Positions 54,386-62,633 of a stretch of DNA of 64,000 nucleotides are shown here, in pieces; the stretch's first letter is position 1, and each line of letters starts with the position of its first letter. The stretch is from assembly GCF_001676385.1 (NCBI RefSeq), contig NZ_LYVJ01000009.1, positions 124,001-188,000 of the forward strand, given 5' to 3'. The translations under genes were made by a program, and so were the position numbers. Below the pieces are notes generated by a model. That model did not search any database. It was given only the letters and a program-made list of their open reading frames with translations, and was not told the origin of the DNA. The DNA is from Stenotrophomonas maltophilia. Lineage in GTDB: Bacteria > Pseudomonadota > Gammaproteobacteria > Xanthomonadales > Xanthomonadaceae.

Positions 54386-54455
54386 TCGACTATCGCGCGC
54401 AGCGCGGGTTTTCTGGGTCCTGATGGAAGAGCAGTCGACTAACAGTCGACTCTAC
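54369..54455. repeat. SMAG-type dimer with a GTCGACTnTTAGTCGAC stem
   Basis: GTAGAGTCGACTGTTAGTCG facing GCAGTCGACTAACAGTCGAC with CTAC, i.e. a variant stem built on GTCGAC. It overlaps the end of the LysR gene and stops 24 nt short of the MFS stop codon. Confidence 0.8.
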
Positions 54456-54479
54456 CGAGGCAAGCGCAACTCCACAGGG

Positions 54480-55736
54480 TCACGCGGTGACCGGCTGCGG
54501 GGCGCGCTGCTGCAATGCACGGACGATGCCACCGCCGAGCAGGGTCAGTCCGGCGGCGAACACGCACACGCCCAGCCAGCCCCAGGCCGCATACGCCAGG
54601 CCACCCACGCCGCCCAGCACGCTGGACCCGAGGTAATAGGCGAACAGGTACAGTGCCGAGGCTTCGGCGCGCATTGCACCGGCGCGGCTGCCGACCCAGC
54701 TGCTGGCCACCGAATGGCCGCCGAAGAAGCCGAAGGTCACCAGCGCGATGCCCAATGCCATCGCACTCAGCCACGGCATTGCCAGCAGCACGATGCCAGC
54801 GCCGATCAGCGCGAACGAGATCGACAGGATGCGGCCGCGGCCGTAACGCGTGGCCTGCTGGCCCATCCACGCCGAACTGAAGGTGCCCACCAGGTACACG
54901 CTGAAGATCAGGCCGACCACGGTCTGGCTGAGGCGGTACGGCGGCGCCAGCAGGTGGTAGCCCAGGTAGTTGTACAGGGTGACGAACACGCCCATCAGCA
55001 CGAACGATGTGGCGAACAGCCACGGCAGGCCCGGGTCGGCGAACAGAGTGCGCCAGCGCGACGGCAACTGGCGCAGGCCATCGCGGCGCGCCTGGAAATG
55101 ACGCGACGGCGGCAGCTGCAACCACAGCAGCACGGTGCTGGCGATGGCAATGATCGAGACTACGCCGATGCCCCAGCGCCAGCCCCAGTGGTCGGCGATG
55201 ATGCCGGCCAGCAGGCGCCCGCTCATGCCACCGATGGCGTTGCCGCCGATGTACAGGCCCATCGCCAGGCCCAGCGCGCGGCTGTCCATTTCCTCGACCA
55301 GGTAGGTCATGGCCACCGCCGGCACGCCGCTCAGCGCCAGGCCGAGCAGGGTGCGCAGTACCAGCAGCATGGTCCAGTCGTCCACCAGCGCCGTGCTCAG
55401 CGACAGCATGGCCGAGGCCAGCAGCGCGGCGATCATCAACGGGCGCCGGCCGACCGCATCGGACAACAGCCCGGCCAGCAGCATCGCCACCGCCAGCGTG
55501 CCGGTGGTCAGCGACAGCGACATCGCGCTGCCCGCAGCCGAGACGCCGAAGTGGCGGCTGAATTCCGGCAACAGCGGCTGCACCGTATACAGCAGGCCGA
55601 ATGTGGAAAAGCCGGCCAGGAACAGCGCCAGCGCGGTGCGGCGGAAGGCCGGTGTGCCCAGCTGGATGCGGGTTTCGGCGGTGGAATCGGCAGTGTGGGG
55701 GCGGCATTCGAGGGCCGCCGCAGTTTCGCCAGTCAT
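54480..55736 (-). CDS. MFS transporter (DHA1, YnfM-like)
   Basis: 418 residues with 12 predicted membrane helices; motif A between helices 2 and 3 reads GLLSDAVGRRPLMI, and YTVQPLLPEFSRHFGVS in helix 1 is typical of the YnfM/arabinose-efflux group. A small-molecule exporter, substrate unknown. Convergent with the LysR gene, so any regulatory link is not by shared promoter. Confidence 0.88.
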   Translation of the reverse strand: MTGETAAALECRPHTADSTAETRIQLGTPAFRRTALALFLAGFSTFGLLYTVQPLLPEFSRHFGVSAAGSAMSLSLTTGTLAVAMLLAGLLSDAVGRRPLMIAALLASAMLSLSTALVDDWTMLLVLRTLLGLALSGVPAVAMTYLVEEMDSRALGLAMGLYIGGNAIGGMSGRLLAGIIADHWGWRWGIGVVSIIAIASTVLLWLQLPPSRHFQARRDGLRQLPSRWRTLFADPGLPWLFATSFVLMGVFVTLYNYLGYHLLAPPYRLSQTVVGLIFSVYLVGTFSSAWMGQQATRYGRGRILSISFALIGAGIVLLAMPWLSAMALGIALVTFGFFGGHSVASSWVGSRAGAMRAEASALYLFAYYLGSSVLGGVGGLAYAAWGWLGVCVFAAGLTLLGGGIVRALQQRAPQPVTA

Positions 55737-55858
55737 GGGATCGATGGGCCGGTGGGGCGGCCGGGCGTGGGAAGGAGCGGACCCAGACTAGGCCCGTCGA
55801 TCCAGTCGATCCATAACCTGGTAGGTCAGGATTGATACATAAAAAGTATCAGTTCAGC

Positions 55859-56485
55859 TTACAGGCGCTGCCACTCGAAGCCGTCGCCGCGGCGGTAGTA
55901 CACCGCCACCGCGCGGCCGTAGACCTTGTCGGCGTCGACGAAGCCGAAGAAGCGGCCATCGAAGCTGTTGCCGCGATGATCGCCCAGCACCAGGACCTTG
56001 CCGGCCGGCACCACCAGATCGGCGATGTCCGGGCCACCGCCCATGTCCAGGTCAAGGCGGGCGCGACGCTCGCCGAAGGCCTCCACGTCCTGCAGGTCGG
56101 CGATCTGCAGCGGCTGGCCGTTGATGCTGAGGTGGCCCCGGTGCATCTGCACGTGGTCACCGGCCACTGCGGCGATGCGCTTGATCAGGCGGGTGCCATC
56201 GGCGGGTGAATCGAACACCGCCACTTCACCGCGCTGCGGAGCGCCGGTCGCCATCAGCGCCTTGCCGGTGAACGGGAGGCGCAGGCCGTAGGCACGCATG
56301 TCCACCACCACCCGGTCGCCGGGCTGGAGGGTGGGCTGCATCGAGCCGCTCGGCACCACGTAGTGGTTGGCCAGGGTGTCGCGGGCGGCGGCGAGCAGGC
56401 CGAGCATCACCAGCAACGGCAGCGCCTCCTTCTTCAGCCAGGCCAGCGCGCGTTCGGAAAAGGGGGGGCGGGCAACAGCGTCCAT
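55859..56485 (-). CDS. lepB: Signal peptidase I (short paralogue)
   Basis: 208 residues from ATG 56485. One N-terminal membrane helix (LPLLVMLGLLAAARDTLA), catalytic Ser48 in VPSGSMQPTL and general-base Lys102 in TRLIKRIAAV, then GDHRGNSFDGRFFGFV. Cleaves Sec signal peptides at the periplasmic face. It is shorter than the main LepB (about 265-325, two helices), and is not next to lepA, so it may be a second signal peptidase. Confidence 0.92.
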   Translation of the reverse strand: MDAVARPPFSERALAWLKKEALPLLVMLGLLAAARDTLANHYVVPSGSMQPTLQPGDRVVVDMRAYGLRLPFTGKALMATGAPQRGEVAVFDSPADGTRLIKRIAAVAGDHVQMHRGHLSINGQPLQIADLQDVEAFGERRARLDLDMGGGPDIADLVVPAGKVLVLGDHRGNSFDGRFFGFVDADKVYGRAVAVYYRRGDGFEWQRL

Positions 56486-56556
56486 GGCAGGCTCGGGAAT
56501 GGTGGTATCGGAATCTGACCACATCCGGGCCGAAGAGGTTCCCGCGTCGCGATCCT

Positions 56557-56644
56557 GTAGCCGAGCCCACGCTCGGCTTGTTCCTTGTAGCGACGAGGTT
56601 GCCCGACTGGGGCGCAGAGCAGCCGAGCGCAGGCTCGGCTCTAC
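56557..56644. repeat. SMAG-type palindromic repeat, dimer
   Basis: GTAGCCGAGCCCACGCTCGG facing GCAGCCGAGCGCAGGCTCGG with CTAC. Unlike most dimers here it sits at 5' ends, between the divergent lepB and dehydroquinase-like genes. Confidence 0.8.
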
Positions 56645-56758
56645 AGGAAGGGTTACGCAGGTTTTACGCCCCAGCCCGGCAGCGGGCATCGCTCCTTTAC
56701 GGGCACCGCGCGCATCGTGTGCCCACCGCGCCACAGGGCGCATTCCGCAAGGTGTTGT

Positions 56759-57160
56759 ATGACCCTCCTGGTGATCCGCCACGCGTCCTCGCGGGCGCCC
56801 CGCCCGCAGCTGCCGGCGCAGTTGTGCGGCCATCGCGTGCTGTGCAGCGACTGCGCCAGCCTGTCAGAAGTCCGCCAGTGCCTGTGCCAGCCGCAGGCAC
56901 GTTCGGCGGACTGGGTGTTGCTGGACGTCGGCGTGGCCGACGAAACCCAGTGGCAGGCCGAGAGCGGTGCGCTGCAGGCGGCACTGGATCAGCTGCCGGC
57001 GCAGTACATCGAACTGCAGGCTTCCAGCGAACCAGGCCTGGACGCGCGCCTGCGCCTGCAGCACGGTCCGGCCGCCGTGGTGGTGGACCAGCGCAGCCAA
57101 CAGGCCGGCTATCCGCTGTCGCTGGCCATCGTCGGCCGCCGCCTGGCGCGGGAGGGCTGA
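56759..57160 (+). CDS. Degenerate type II dehydroquinase-like protein 1
   Basis: 133 residues from MTLLVIRHASS (ATG 56759). The order of segments follows AroQ: TLLVIRHASS in place of LLVLHGPNLN, WVLLDVG then QAALDQLPAQYIELQASS in place of the NPGAYTHTS and PFIEVHLSN strands, and AAVVVDQRSQQAGYPLSLAI in place of GVICGLGATGYxLAL. Every catalytic position I can align is replaced (His of EVH is Gln). Not expected to be an enzyme. 3 nt before its paralogue. Confidence 0.6.
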   Translation: MTLLVIRHASSRAPRPQLPAQLCGHRVLCSDCASLSEVRQCLCQPQARSADWVLLDVGVADETQWQAESGALQAALDQLPAQYIELQASSEPGLDARLRLQHGPAAVVVDQRSQQAGYPLSLAIVGRRLAREG

Positions 57161-57163
57161 ACC

Positions 57164-57604
57164 ATGTCGATCTTCATCATCCGTGGCCCGGAGGCGTCCG
57201 GTGCACTCATCCGCACCGCGATGCCGCTGCCGGCGCCGGTCCTGAAGTCGCTGGTGCACCGCGCGATCGACGCCGGGACCAGCGTGGCGATCCGGGCCTG
57301 TGGCTCGGAACAGGAACTGCTGGATGCGCTGCGCGTGGCCGACCACAGCCGCGGCGAGGTAACGCTGCTGGACCCGGGTGCGTGTGCCAACAGCTTGCGC
57401 CTGCAGCGCCTGCTGCCCTACCTGCACAACGCCTACGTGGAAGTGCATGACGACGGCGCGGTAGCCGAGCCCTGCCTGCCTGCTGGGGTCGGGCAACGCC
57501 TGGGCATCGCCGCCGGCTATGGCGCGCAGAGCTATGTGCTGGCGCTGGACATCGCGCTGGATCACCTGGGCCTGGCCGAGCAGGCCAACCGGGTGGGGAC
57601 GTAA
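57164..57604 (+). CDS. Degenerate type II dehydroquinase-like protein 2
   Basis: 146 residues aligned by eye along the whole length of AroQ: IFIIRGPEASG (for LLVLHGPNLN), AGTSVAIRACGSEQELLDAL (for the QSNxExELIDxI segment), VTLLDPGACANSL (for IINPAAFTHTS), AYVEVHDDG (for PFIEVHLSN) and LGIAAGYGAQSYVLALDIAL (for GVICGLGATGYxLALxxAL). His95 is kept, but the catalytic Tyr loop is absent and Asn is Asp. Likely a non-catalytic or altered-function relative; possibly a dodecamer-forming binding protein (inference). Confidence 0.65.
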   Translation: MSIFIIRGPEASGALIRTAMPLPAPVLKSLVHRAIDAGTSVAIRACGSEQELLDALRVADHSRGEVTLLDPGACANSLRLQRLLPYLHNAYVEVHDDGAVAEPCLPAGVGQRLGIAAGYGAQSYVLALDIALDHLGLAEQANRVGT

Positions 57605-57612
57605 CGCTGTTT

Positions 57613-57716
57613 GTAGAGTCGAGCCATGCTCGACTGGCTTTTCGTGGACAGGCGGCCGAGCATGGGCTCGGCTCTACACGAGCGGGAATCGCAGCTGAGC
57701 GTGGGCTCGGCTCTAC
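57613..57716. repeat. SMAG array of three stem-loops
   Basis: GTAGAGTCGAGCCATGCTCG, then GCGGCCGAGCATGGGCTCGG-CTCTAC, then a third GCTGAGCGTGGGCTCGG-CTCTAC. The only triplet in this window, 8 nt after the second dehydroquinase-like gene. Confidence 0.8.
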
Positions 57717-57721
57717 ACGGA

Positions 57722-57749
57722 AAAACGGCGGAGTTGCCCCCGCCGTTTT
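57722..57749 (-). terminator. Intrinsic terminator of the M3 peptidase gene
   Basis: AAAACGGCGG and CCGCCGTTTT around an 8-nt loop, followed on the minus strand by a T run; begins 7 nt after the peptidase stop. Symmetric, so it can also stop plus-strand transcripts. Confidence 0.85.
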
Positions 57750-57756
57750 CTGTTTC

Positions 57757-59913
57757 CTACTTCAGCCCGCGGAACTTCAGCAAAGGTTCCACCGAGGGGT
57801 CCTTGCCACGGAAATCGCGGTACAGGGTCGACAGCTCCACGCTGTTGCCGCGCGAGAGGATCTTGTCGCGGAACTCCTGGCCGTTGGCCGCGGTCAGGCC
57901 GCCATGCTCGGTGAACCACTGGTAGGCGTCATGGTCGAGCACTTCGGCCCAGAAGTAGGCGTAGTAACCGGCCGAGTAGCCGCCACCCCAGATGTGGTCG
58001 AAGTAGGTGGTGCGGTAACGCGGCGGCACCTGCGGCAGGTCGACCTTGAACTTCTTCAGCGCGCTGGCTTCAAAAGCACCGACATCCTGCAGCGGCGCAT
58101 CGGCCTTCTGCGTGTGCCAGGCCAGGTCCAGCAGTGCGGCCGACAGGTACTCGGTGGTCGCATAGCCCTGGTTGAAGCTGCGTGCCTTGAGGATCTTGTC
58201 GACCAGTTCCTGCGGCATCGGCTCGCCGGTCTGGTAGTGCTTGGCGTAGTTGGCGAACACCTTCGGGTCCAGCGCCCAGTGCTCGTTGAACTGCGACGGG
58301 AACTCGACGAAGTCGCGCGAGGTGGCGGTACCGGCGATCGACGGGTACTTCACGTTCGAGAACATGCCATGCAGCGCATGGCCGAACTCGTGGAACAGCG
58401 TGGTGACGTCATCGAAGCTGATCAGCGCTGGCTGGCCGGCGGCCGGCTTGGTGAAGTTGCAGACGTTGTAGACCACCGGCTTGGCACCGGTCAGGCCATC
58501 CTGCTCGACGAACACATCCATCCAGGCGCCGCCGGACTTGCTGTCACGCTTGAAGTAGTCGGTGTAGAACAGGGCCAGCGAGGTGCCGTCCTTGTCGAAC
58601 ACTTCGTACACCTTCATGTCCGGGTTGTAGGTCGGAATGTCGGTGCGCGGCTTGAAGGTGATGCCGTACAGCTGGGTGGCGGCGTAGAAGACGCCGTTCT
58701 GCAGCACGTTGTCCAGTTCGAAGTACGGCTTGATCTGCGACTCGTCCAGATCGTACTTGGCCTTGCGTACCTGCTCGGCGTAGAAGTCCCAATCGGAGGC
58801 GGCGACCTGGAAGCCGCCCTTCTGCGCGTCGATCACCTTCTGGATCTCAGCCGCTTCGGCACGTGCCTTGGCGGTGGCGGCCGGCACGGTGTCGGTCAGC
58901 AGCTTGAGTGCCGCAGCCGGGGTCTTGGCCATCTGGTCGCCCAGCTGGTAGTCGGCGAAGGTGTCAAAGCCGAGCAGCTTGGCCTTCTGCGCACGCAGCT
59001 GGGCCAGGCGCTGCACGGTCTGCCGGGTGTCGTTGGCATCACCGCGCTCGGCGCGGGTCTCCGAGGCCTTCAGCACCGCAGCGCGCTGGTCGCGGTCGCT
59101 CAGCGAACCGAGCACCGGCTGCTGCGTGGTGTTCTGCAACGGCAGCAGGAACTTGCCGTCCAGCTTGCGTTCCTTGGCGGCGGCCGCGGCGTTGTTGATC
59201 GCCGCCTCGTCCAGGCCGGCCAGCTTGGCCTTGTCGTCGACGACGACAGCCGCAGCGGCGGTCGCGGCCACCAGGCGGGTGTGGAACTGGGTGGAGAGGG
59301 TCGTCTCTTCCACGTTGAGCTTGCGCAGGGTCGCCTTGTCGGCGTCGGACAGCTGCGCACCCGCGCGCACCAGGCCGTCGTAGTAGTGCTCGACCAGGCG
59401 CTTCTGCACCGGGTCCAGCGCCAGCGTGTCACGCTGGTCGTACAGCGACTTCACGCGGGCGAACAGTTTCGGATCGAGGTTGATCTCGTCCTGGTGCGCG
59501 GCCAGCTTCGGCGCCACCTCTTCCTGGATCTTCTGGCGCGCGTCGTTGGTATCGGCCTGGACCAGGCCGAAGAAGATGCGCGACACGCGGGTCAGGGTCT
59601 CGCCGCTGCGCTCCATTGCCACGATGGTGTTGTCGAACGTGGCGGGTTCGCTGCTGTCGGCGATCCTGCGCACCTCGGCCAGGTGCTGGCGCATGCCTTC
59701 CTCGAAGGCCGGCAGGTAATCGCTGTCCTTGATCCTGTCGAACGGCGGCGCCTGGAACGGCAGCGTGCTGGCGCTCAGCAACGGGTTGGTGGAGGCATCG
59801 GCCGGCTGCTGGGCCGGGGCTTTCTGTGCATCGGACACGGGGGTGGACTCCTTGCCGGAACAGGCCGCCAGCGCCAGGCTGATGGCGGCGGCCAGGACTA
59901 CGGTACGCGACAT
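57757..59913 (-). CDS. dcp: M3-family dipeptidyl carboxypeptidase, lipoprotein
   Basis: 718 residues from ATG 59913. A lipoprotein signal peptide (LAAAISLALAACSG, lipobox Cys) means it is membrane anchored in the periplasm, whereas E. coli Dcp has no such signal. The thermolysin-like motif is FHEFGHALHGMFS, with the third ligand Glu in the following helix and the substrate His/Tyr region YFDHIWGGGYSAGYYAY, all typical of M3 peptidases (Dcp/oligopeptidase A). It should trim peptides in the envelope. Confidence 0.93.
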   Translation of the reverse strand: MSRTVVLAAAISLALAACSGKESTPVSDAQKAPAQQPADASTNPLLSASTLPFQAPPFDRIKDSDYLPAFEEGMRQHLAEVRRIADSSEPATFDNTIVAMERSGETLTRVSRIFFGLVQADTNDARQKIQEEVAPKLAAHQDEINLDPKLFARVKSLYDQRDTLALDPVQKRLVEHYYDGLVRAGAQLSDADKATLRKLNVEETTLSTQFHTRLVAATAAAAVVVDDKAKLAGLDEAAINNAAAAAKERKLDGKFLLPLQNTTQQPVLGSLSDRDQRAAVLKASETRAERGDANDTRQTVQRLAQLRAQKAKLLGFDTFADYQLGDQMAKTPAAALKLLTDTVPAATAKARAEAAEIQKVIDAQKGGFQVAASDWDFYAEQVRKAKYDLDESQIKPYFELDNVLQNGVFYAATQLYGITFKPRTDIPTYNPDMKVYEVFDKDGTSLALFYTDYFKRDSKSGGAWMDVFVEQDGLTGAKPVVYNVCNFTKPAAGQPALISFDDVTTLFHEFGHALHGMFSNVKYPSIAGTATSRDFVEFPSQFNEHWALDPKVFANYAKHYQTGEPMPQELVDKILKARSFNQGYATTEYLSAALLDLAWHTQKADAPLQDVGAFEASALKKFKVDLPQVPPRYRTTYFDHIWGGGYSAGYYAYFWAEVLDHDAYQWFTEHGGLTAANGQEFRDKILSRGNSVELSTLYRDFRGKDPSVEPLLKFRGLK

Positions 59914-60025
59914 GCAAAACACTCCTTGGGCAGACGGTATTCAATACCAGCCCTCCACCCTACTCCTGTCGCGCCCGCCCGGCATGTGCCGGACGTGGCG
60001 TCTATGCGGGTGGCCTTTGCCGGGT

Positions 60026-60646
60026 TCAGACCGTGCCGCGGGTCTTGCCGATCCAGGGCCGGTAGAACTCGCGGATCGCGGCCATGTCGGCGGCATCATC
60101 GCCGGTCGGCGTGAACAGCGGGCCGATGCCGATGATCTTTTCCGGGTAGTGGAAATACGCGGTCAGGATCGGCACATCGGCCATCCGGGCGATCTTCAGG
60201 AAGCCGGCCTTCCAGTCCTTCACCGCCTTGCGGGTGCCCTCGGGGGTGATGGCGAACCACATCTTCTCGTTGCTGCGGATCAGGTCCACGGCCTGGCCGA
60301 CCGTGCCCTGCGGCGAACTGCGATCGAGGGGGATCACCCCCAGCCGGTGCAGCAGCGGGCCCAGCGGCCACCAGAACAGCGATGCCTTGCCCAGCACCTT
60401 CACCCTCATGCCCAGCGCGATCTTGGCCGCCATGCCCCACAGGCCATCCCAGTTGGACGAATGCGGGGCGATGATGAAGACCAGCCTGGGGATGTCAGGC
60501 AGGGTGCCGGTCACCTTCCAGCCCCCCACACGCAGGGTGCAGCGCGCCAGCCAGCGCAGGAAGGCGTTGGGTTTGACCTGCGGCATCTGCGGCGGCACGG
60601 CCGGCAGCAACGGAGTCGGGTTGTTCAAGCAATCACTCCCAGTCAC
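60026..60646 (-). CDS. Lysophospholipid acyltransferase family protein (PlsC-like)
   Basis: 206 residues if it starts at GTG 60646, which overlaps the arfB end by 14 nt; TTG 60628 is another option. Acyltransferase block I is IAPHSSNWDG (HX4D type), block III ITPEGTRKAVKDWKAGF, and block IV DVPILTAYFHYP. Short, with at most one membrane-associated helix. Similar to small 1-acylglycerol-3-phosphate acyltransferase-like proteins; acceptor unknown. Confidence 0.85.
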   Translation of the reverse strand: MTGSDCLNNPTPLLPAVPPQMPQVKPNAFLRWLARCTLRVGGWKVTGTLPDIPRLVFIIAPHSSNWDGLWGMAAKIALGMRVKVLGKASLFWWPLGPLLHRLGVIPLDRSSPQGTVGQAVDLIRSNEKMWFAITPEGTRKAVKDWKAGFLKIARMADVPILTAYFHYPEKIIGIGPLFTPTGDDAADMAAIREFYRPWIGKTRGTV

Positions 60647-61064
60647 GTGATGAGCGCCCGCGCTTGATCTGCGCGCGCCCGCGTTTGGCGTCCAGACGAC
60701 GCAGTTTCGACCCGAGGGTCGGCTTGGTGGCCTTGCGCGGCTTGGGCACGCTCAGCCCGGCCTGGATGAAGGCCGCCAGCCGCTCGCGCGCATCCTCGCG
60801 ATTGCGATCCTGGGTACGGAAACGTTGCGCGTCGATGACCAGCACGCCTTCGCCGGTCATGCGCCGGTCACGCCGCGCCAGCAGGCGCGCGCGCAACGGT
60901 TCGGGCAACGAGGGCGAGTTGGCCACGTCGAAACGTAGTTCCACCGCGGTGGAGACCTTGTTGACGTTCTGGCCGCCGGCGCCACTGGCGCGCACGAACC
61001 GCTCGACGATCTCGCCGTCGGGGATTTCAAGCTGCGCGCTGATGGTGACCGGTCCACTGCCCAT
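60633..61064 (-). CDS. arfB: Peptidyl-tRNA hydrolase ArfB
   Basis: Rescues ribosomes stalled on mRNAs lacking a stop codon. 143 residues: release-factor-like domain with the catalytic GGQ in RASGAGGQNVNKVSTAVELR and a basic C-terminal tail (KLRRLDAKRGRAQIKRGRSS) that enters the empty mRNA channel. Full length for the family (E. coli 140). Confidence 0.95.
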   Translation of the reverse strand: MGSGPVTISAQLEIPDGEIVERFVRASGAGGQNVNKVSTAVELRFDVANSPSLPEPLRARLLARRDRRMTGEGVLVIDAQRFRTQDRNREDARERLAAFIQAGLSVPKPRKATKPTLGSKLRRLDAKRGRAQIKRGRSSRDWE

Positions 61065-61198
61065 CCGCGCATTGTAGCGGCAGGCACGCGGCCGGGTGCG
61101 GCATCGCGCCCCGTATGCCGCCGATCAGGCATCGAACACGCCGCCTTCGCCGTGGCTGCAGGTATGCTGGGCATCCCATGTACCGCAGGAAGCCCCGC

Positions 61199-61726
61199 AT
61201 GACCCGCACCCGTCCCGCCCTACCGTCCCTGCTGCGCCGCACCGCTCTGCTGCTGGCCCTGGTCCTGGCCTGCGCTCCGGCCCTGGCCGCCCCGCCGACC
61301 GACGGTGACATCAACCGCCTGCTGTCGGCCTCGCGCGCGCAGAGCATGATCGACACCATGCTGCCGCAGATCGAAGCCATGCAGCAGCAGCAGTTCCAGC
61401 AGGTGGCCGCGCAGCGCCAGCTCAACGCCCAGCAGCAGGAGCAGCTCGGAAGGATCCAGGCGCGGACCCGCCAGACCCTGCGCCAGGCGCTGTCTTGGCA
61501 GCAGCTGCGACCGATGTACGTGGACCTGTACAAGAAGACGTTCAGCAAGGAAGACGTGCTGGCGATGGCCGAGTTCTACGAGAGCCCGGCCGGCCAGAGC
61601 CTGCTGGACAAGACCCCGGCACTGATGCAGAACGTGATGGTGGTGATCCAGGCGCGCATGCAGCCGCTGTTTGCGGACCTGCAGAAGGACCTGGAAGCCA
61701 TCGTCAACGAGCCGGAAAAGAAATAA
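61199..61726 (+). CDS. Exported DUF2059-family protein
   Basis: 175 residues from ATG 61199 (MTRTRPALPS; ATG 61178 possible). Signal peptide TALLLALVLACAPALA. The mature part is helical and Gln-rich, with the DUF2059 core YVDLYKKTFSKEDVLAMAEF and YESPAGQSLLDKTPALMQ. Function of the family is unknown; periplasmic. Confidence 0.88.
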   Translation: MTRTRPALPSLLRRTALLLALVLACAPALAAPPTDGDINRLLSASRAQSMIDTMLPQIEAMQQQQFQQVAAQRQLNAQQQEQLGRIQARTRQTLRQALSWQQLRPMYVDLYKKTFSKEDVLAMAEFYESPAGQSLLDKTPALMQNVMVVIQARMQPLFADLQKDLEAIVNEPEKK

Positions 61727-61737
61727 CCGGGAGTTCC

Positions 61738-61811
61738 GTAGCGCCCGAGCCGGTGCTCGGGCGGCGGCGCGCAGCGCCGGCAAGCGCAGCCGAGCGTGCG
61801 CTCGGCTCTAC
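61738..61811. repeat. SMAG-type palindromic repeat, dimer
   Basis: GTAGCGCCCGAGCCGGTGCTCGG (first 20 quoted: GTAGCGCCCGAGCCGGTGCT) and GCAGCCGAGCGTGCGCTCGG with CTAC; the terminal CTA is the complement of the TAG stop codon of the truC-like gene. Confidence 0.8.
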
Positions 61812-62548
61812 AGGTCCCGGCTCCAGCCGAACAGGTCCAGCGCCTTCTGGAATTCACGGTCCAGCGGCGCACTGACATCCACGTTGCCGCCCTCCGGATG
61901 CGGGAAGCGCAGGCGCTCGGCGTGCAGCAGCATGCGATGCACGCCCTGCATGCGGAAGATGCGGTTGTGGCGGCCATCACCGTGGCTGGTGTCGCCGATC
62001 ATGTGGTGCGACAGGTGCTTGAGGTGCCGGCGGATCTGCCGGAAGCGCCCGGTCTGCGGCTGGCAGCGCAGCAGCGCGTAGCGTGAGCTGCTGAATTCAC
62101 CGACCGGCACCGGCAGCTCGCCGGTCGCCAGGCGCTGGAAATCGGTGATCGCCGGCTTCTTCACCGGCTTGCCCGGCCCGCCGTCCAGATCATGGTCCAC
62201 CCGCCAGGACAGCTCGGCCGGCCAGCCACGGCAGACGGTCAGGTAGTCCTTGGCCACTTCGCCGCCCATCAGCGCCTTGCCCAGCGCACTGGCGGTGTCG
62301 CGGTCGAAGGCCAGCAGCAGGCAGCCACTGGTGGCCCGGTCCAGGCGATGCACGAGGAAGATCGGCCGCCCCAGCTGCTCGCGCAGGCGGTCGGCCAGGA
62401 AATCATCTTCGCCACGGGCCAGCTTGCTGTCGTGGACCATCAGCCCGGCAGGCTTGTTGACCACGGCCAGGCGCTCATCCAGGTGCAGCAGTTGCAGGGG
62501 CGCGGTGTCGGTCTGGGCCGCGGCGAGGGTGTCGGGTTCGGTGCTCAC
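61808..62548 (-). CDS. truC: TruC-like tRNA pseudouridine synthase (RluA family)
   Basis: 246 residues from GTG 62548 (VSTEPDTLAA). Catalytic Asp in VHRLDRATSGCLLLAFDRD; the GDTSHGDGRHNRIFRMQG and HRMLLHAERLRF segments match TruC, which modifies U65 of tRNAs in E. coli. It has no S4 domain, as expected for TruC. The UAG stop is shared with the GTAG end of a SMAG repeat. The ORF extension to 62776 lies in the next gene. Confidence 0.88.
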   Translation of the reverse strand: MSTEPDTLAAAQTDTAPLQLLHLDERLAVVNKPAGLMVHDSKLARGEDDFLADRLREQLGRPIFLVHRLDRATSGCLLLAFDRDTASALGKALMGGEVAKDYLTVCRGWPAELSWRVDHDLDGGPGKPVKKPAITDFQRLATGELPVPVGEFSSSRYALLRCQPQTGRFRQIRRHLKHLSHHMIGDTSHGDGRHNRIFRMQGVHRMLLHAERLRFPHPEGGNVDVSAPLDREFQKALDLFGWSRDL

Positions 62549-62574
62549 CGCAGGATTATAAGGGTGCGCTGCAT

Positions 62575-62615
62575 GGGGCCAGATCCGTTTTCCTGCGGAA
62601 AAGGAATCCGACCCC
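62575..62615. repeat. GGGGTC-type palindromic repeat
   Basis: GGGGCCAGATCCGTTTTCC and an imperfect mirror ending GGAATCCGACCCC around TGC; between the O-methyltransferase stop and the truC-like start. Confidence 0.7.
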
Positions 62616-62633
62616 GGGTTTGTGGCGCGGCGG

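Noticed and set aside
57613..57716. Three SMAG units considered as a CRISPR-like array
   Set aside because: Units are palindromic, of unequal spacing and alternate orientation, with no unique constant-length spacers and no cas genes.
57904..60114. 736-codon open frame on the plus strand opposite the M3 peptidase
   Set aside because: Antisense shadow; no recognisable domain and it covers the HEFGH-containing gene.
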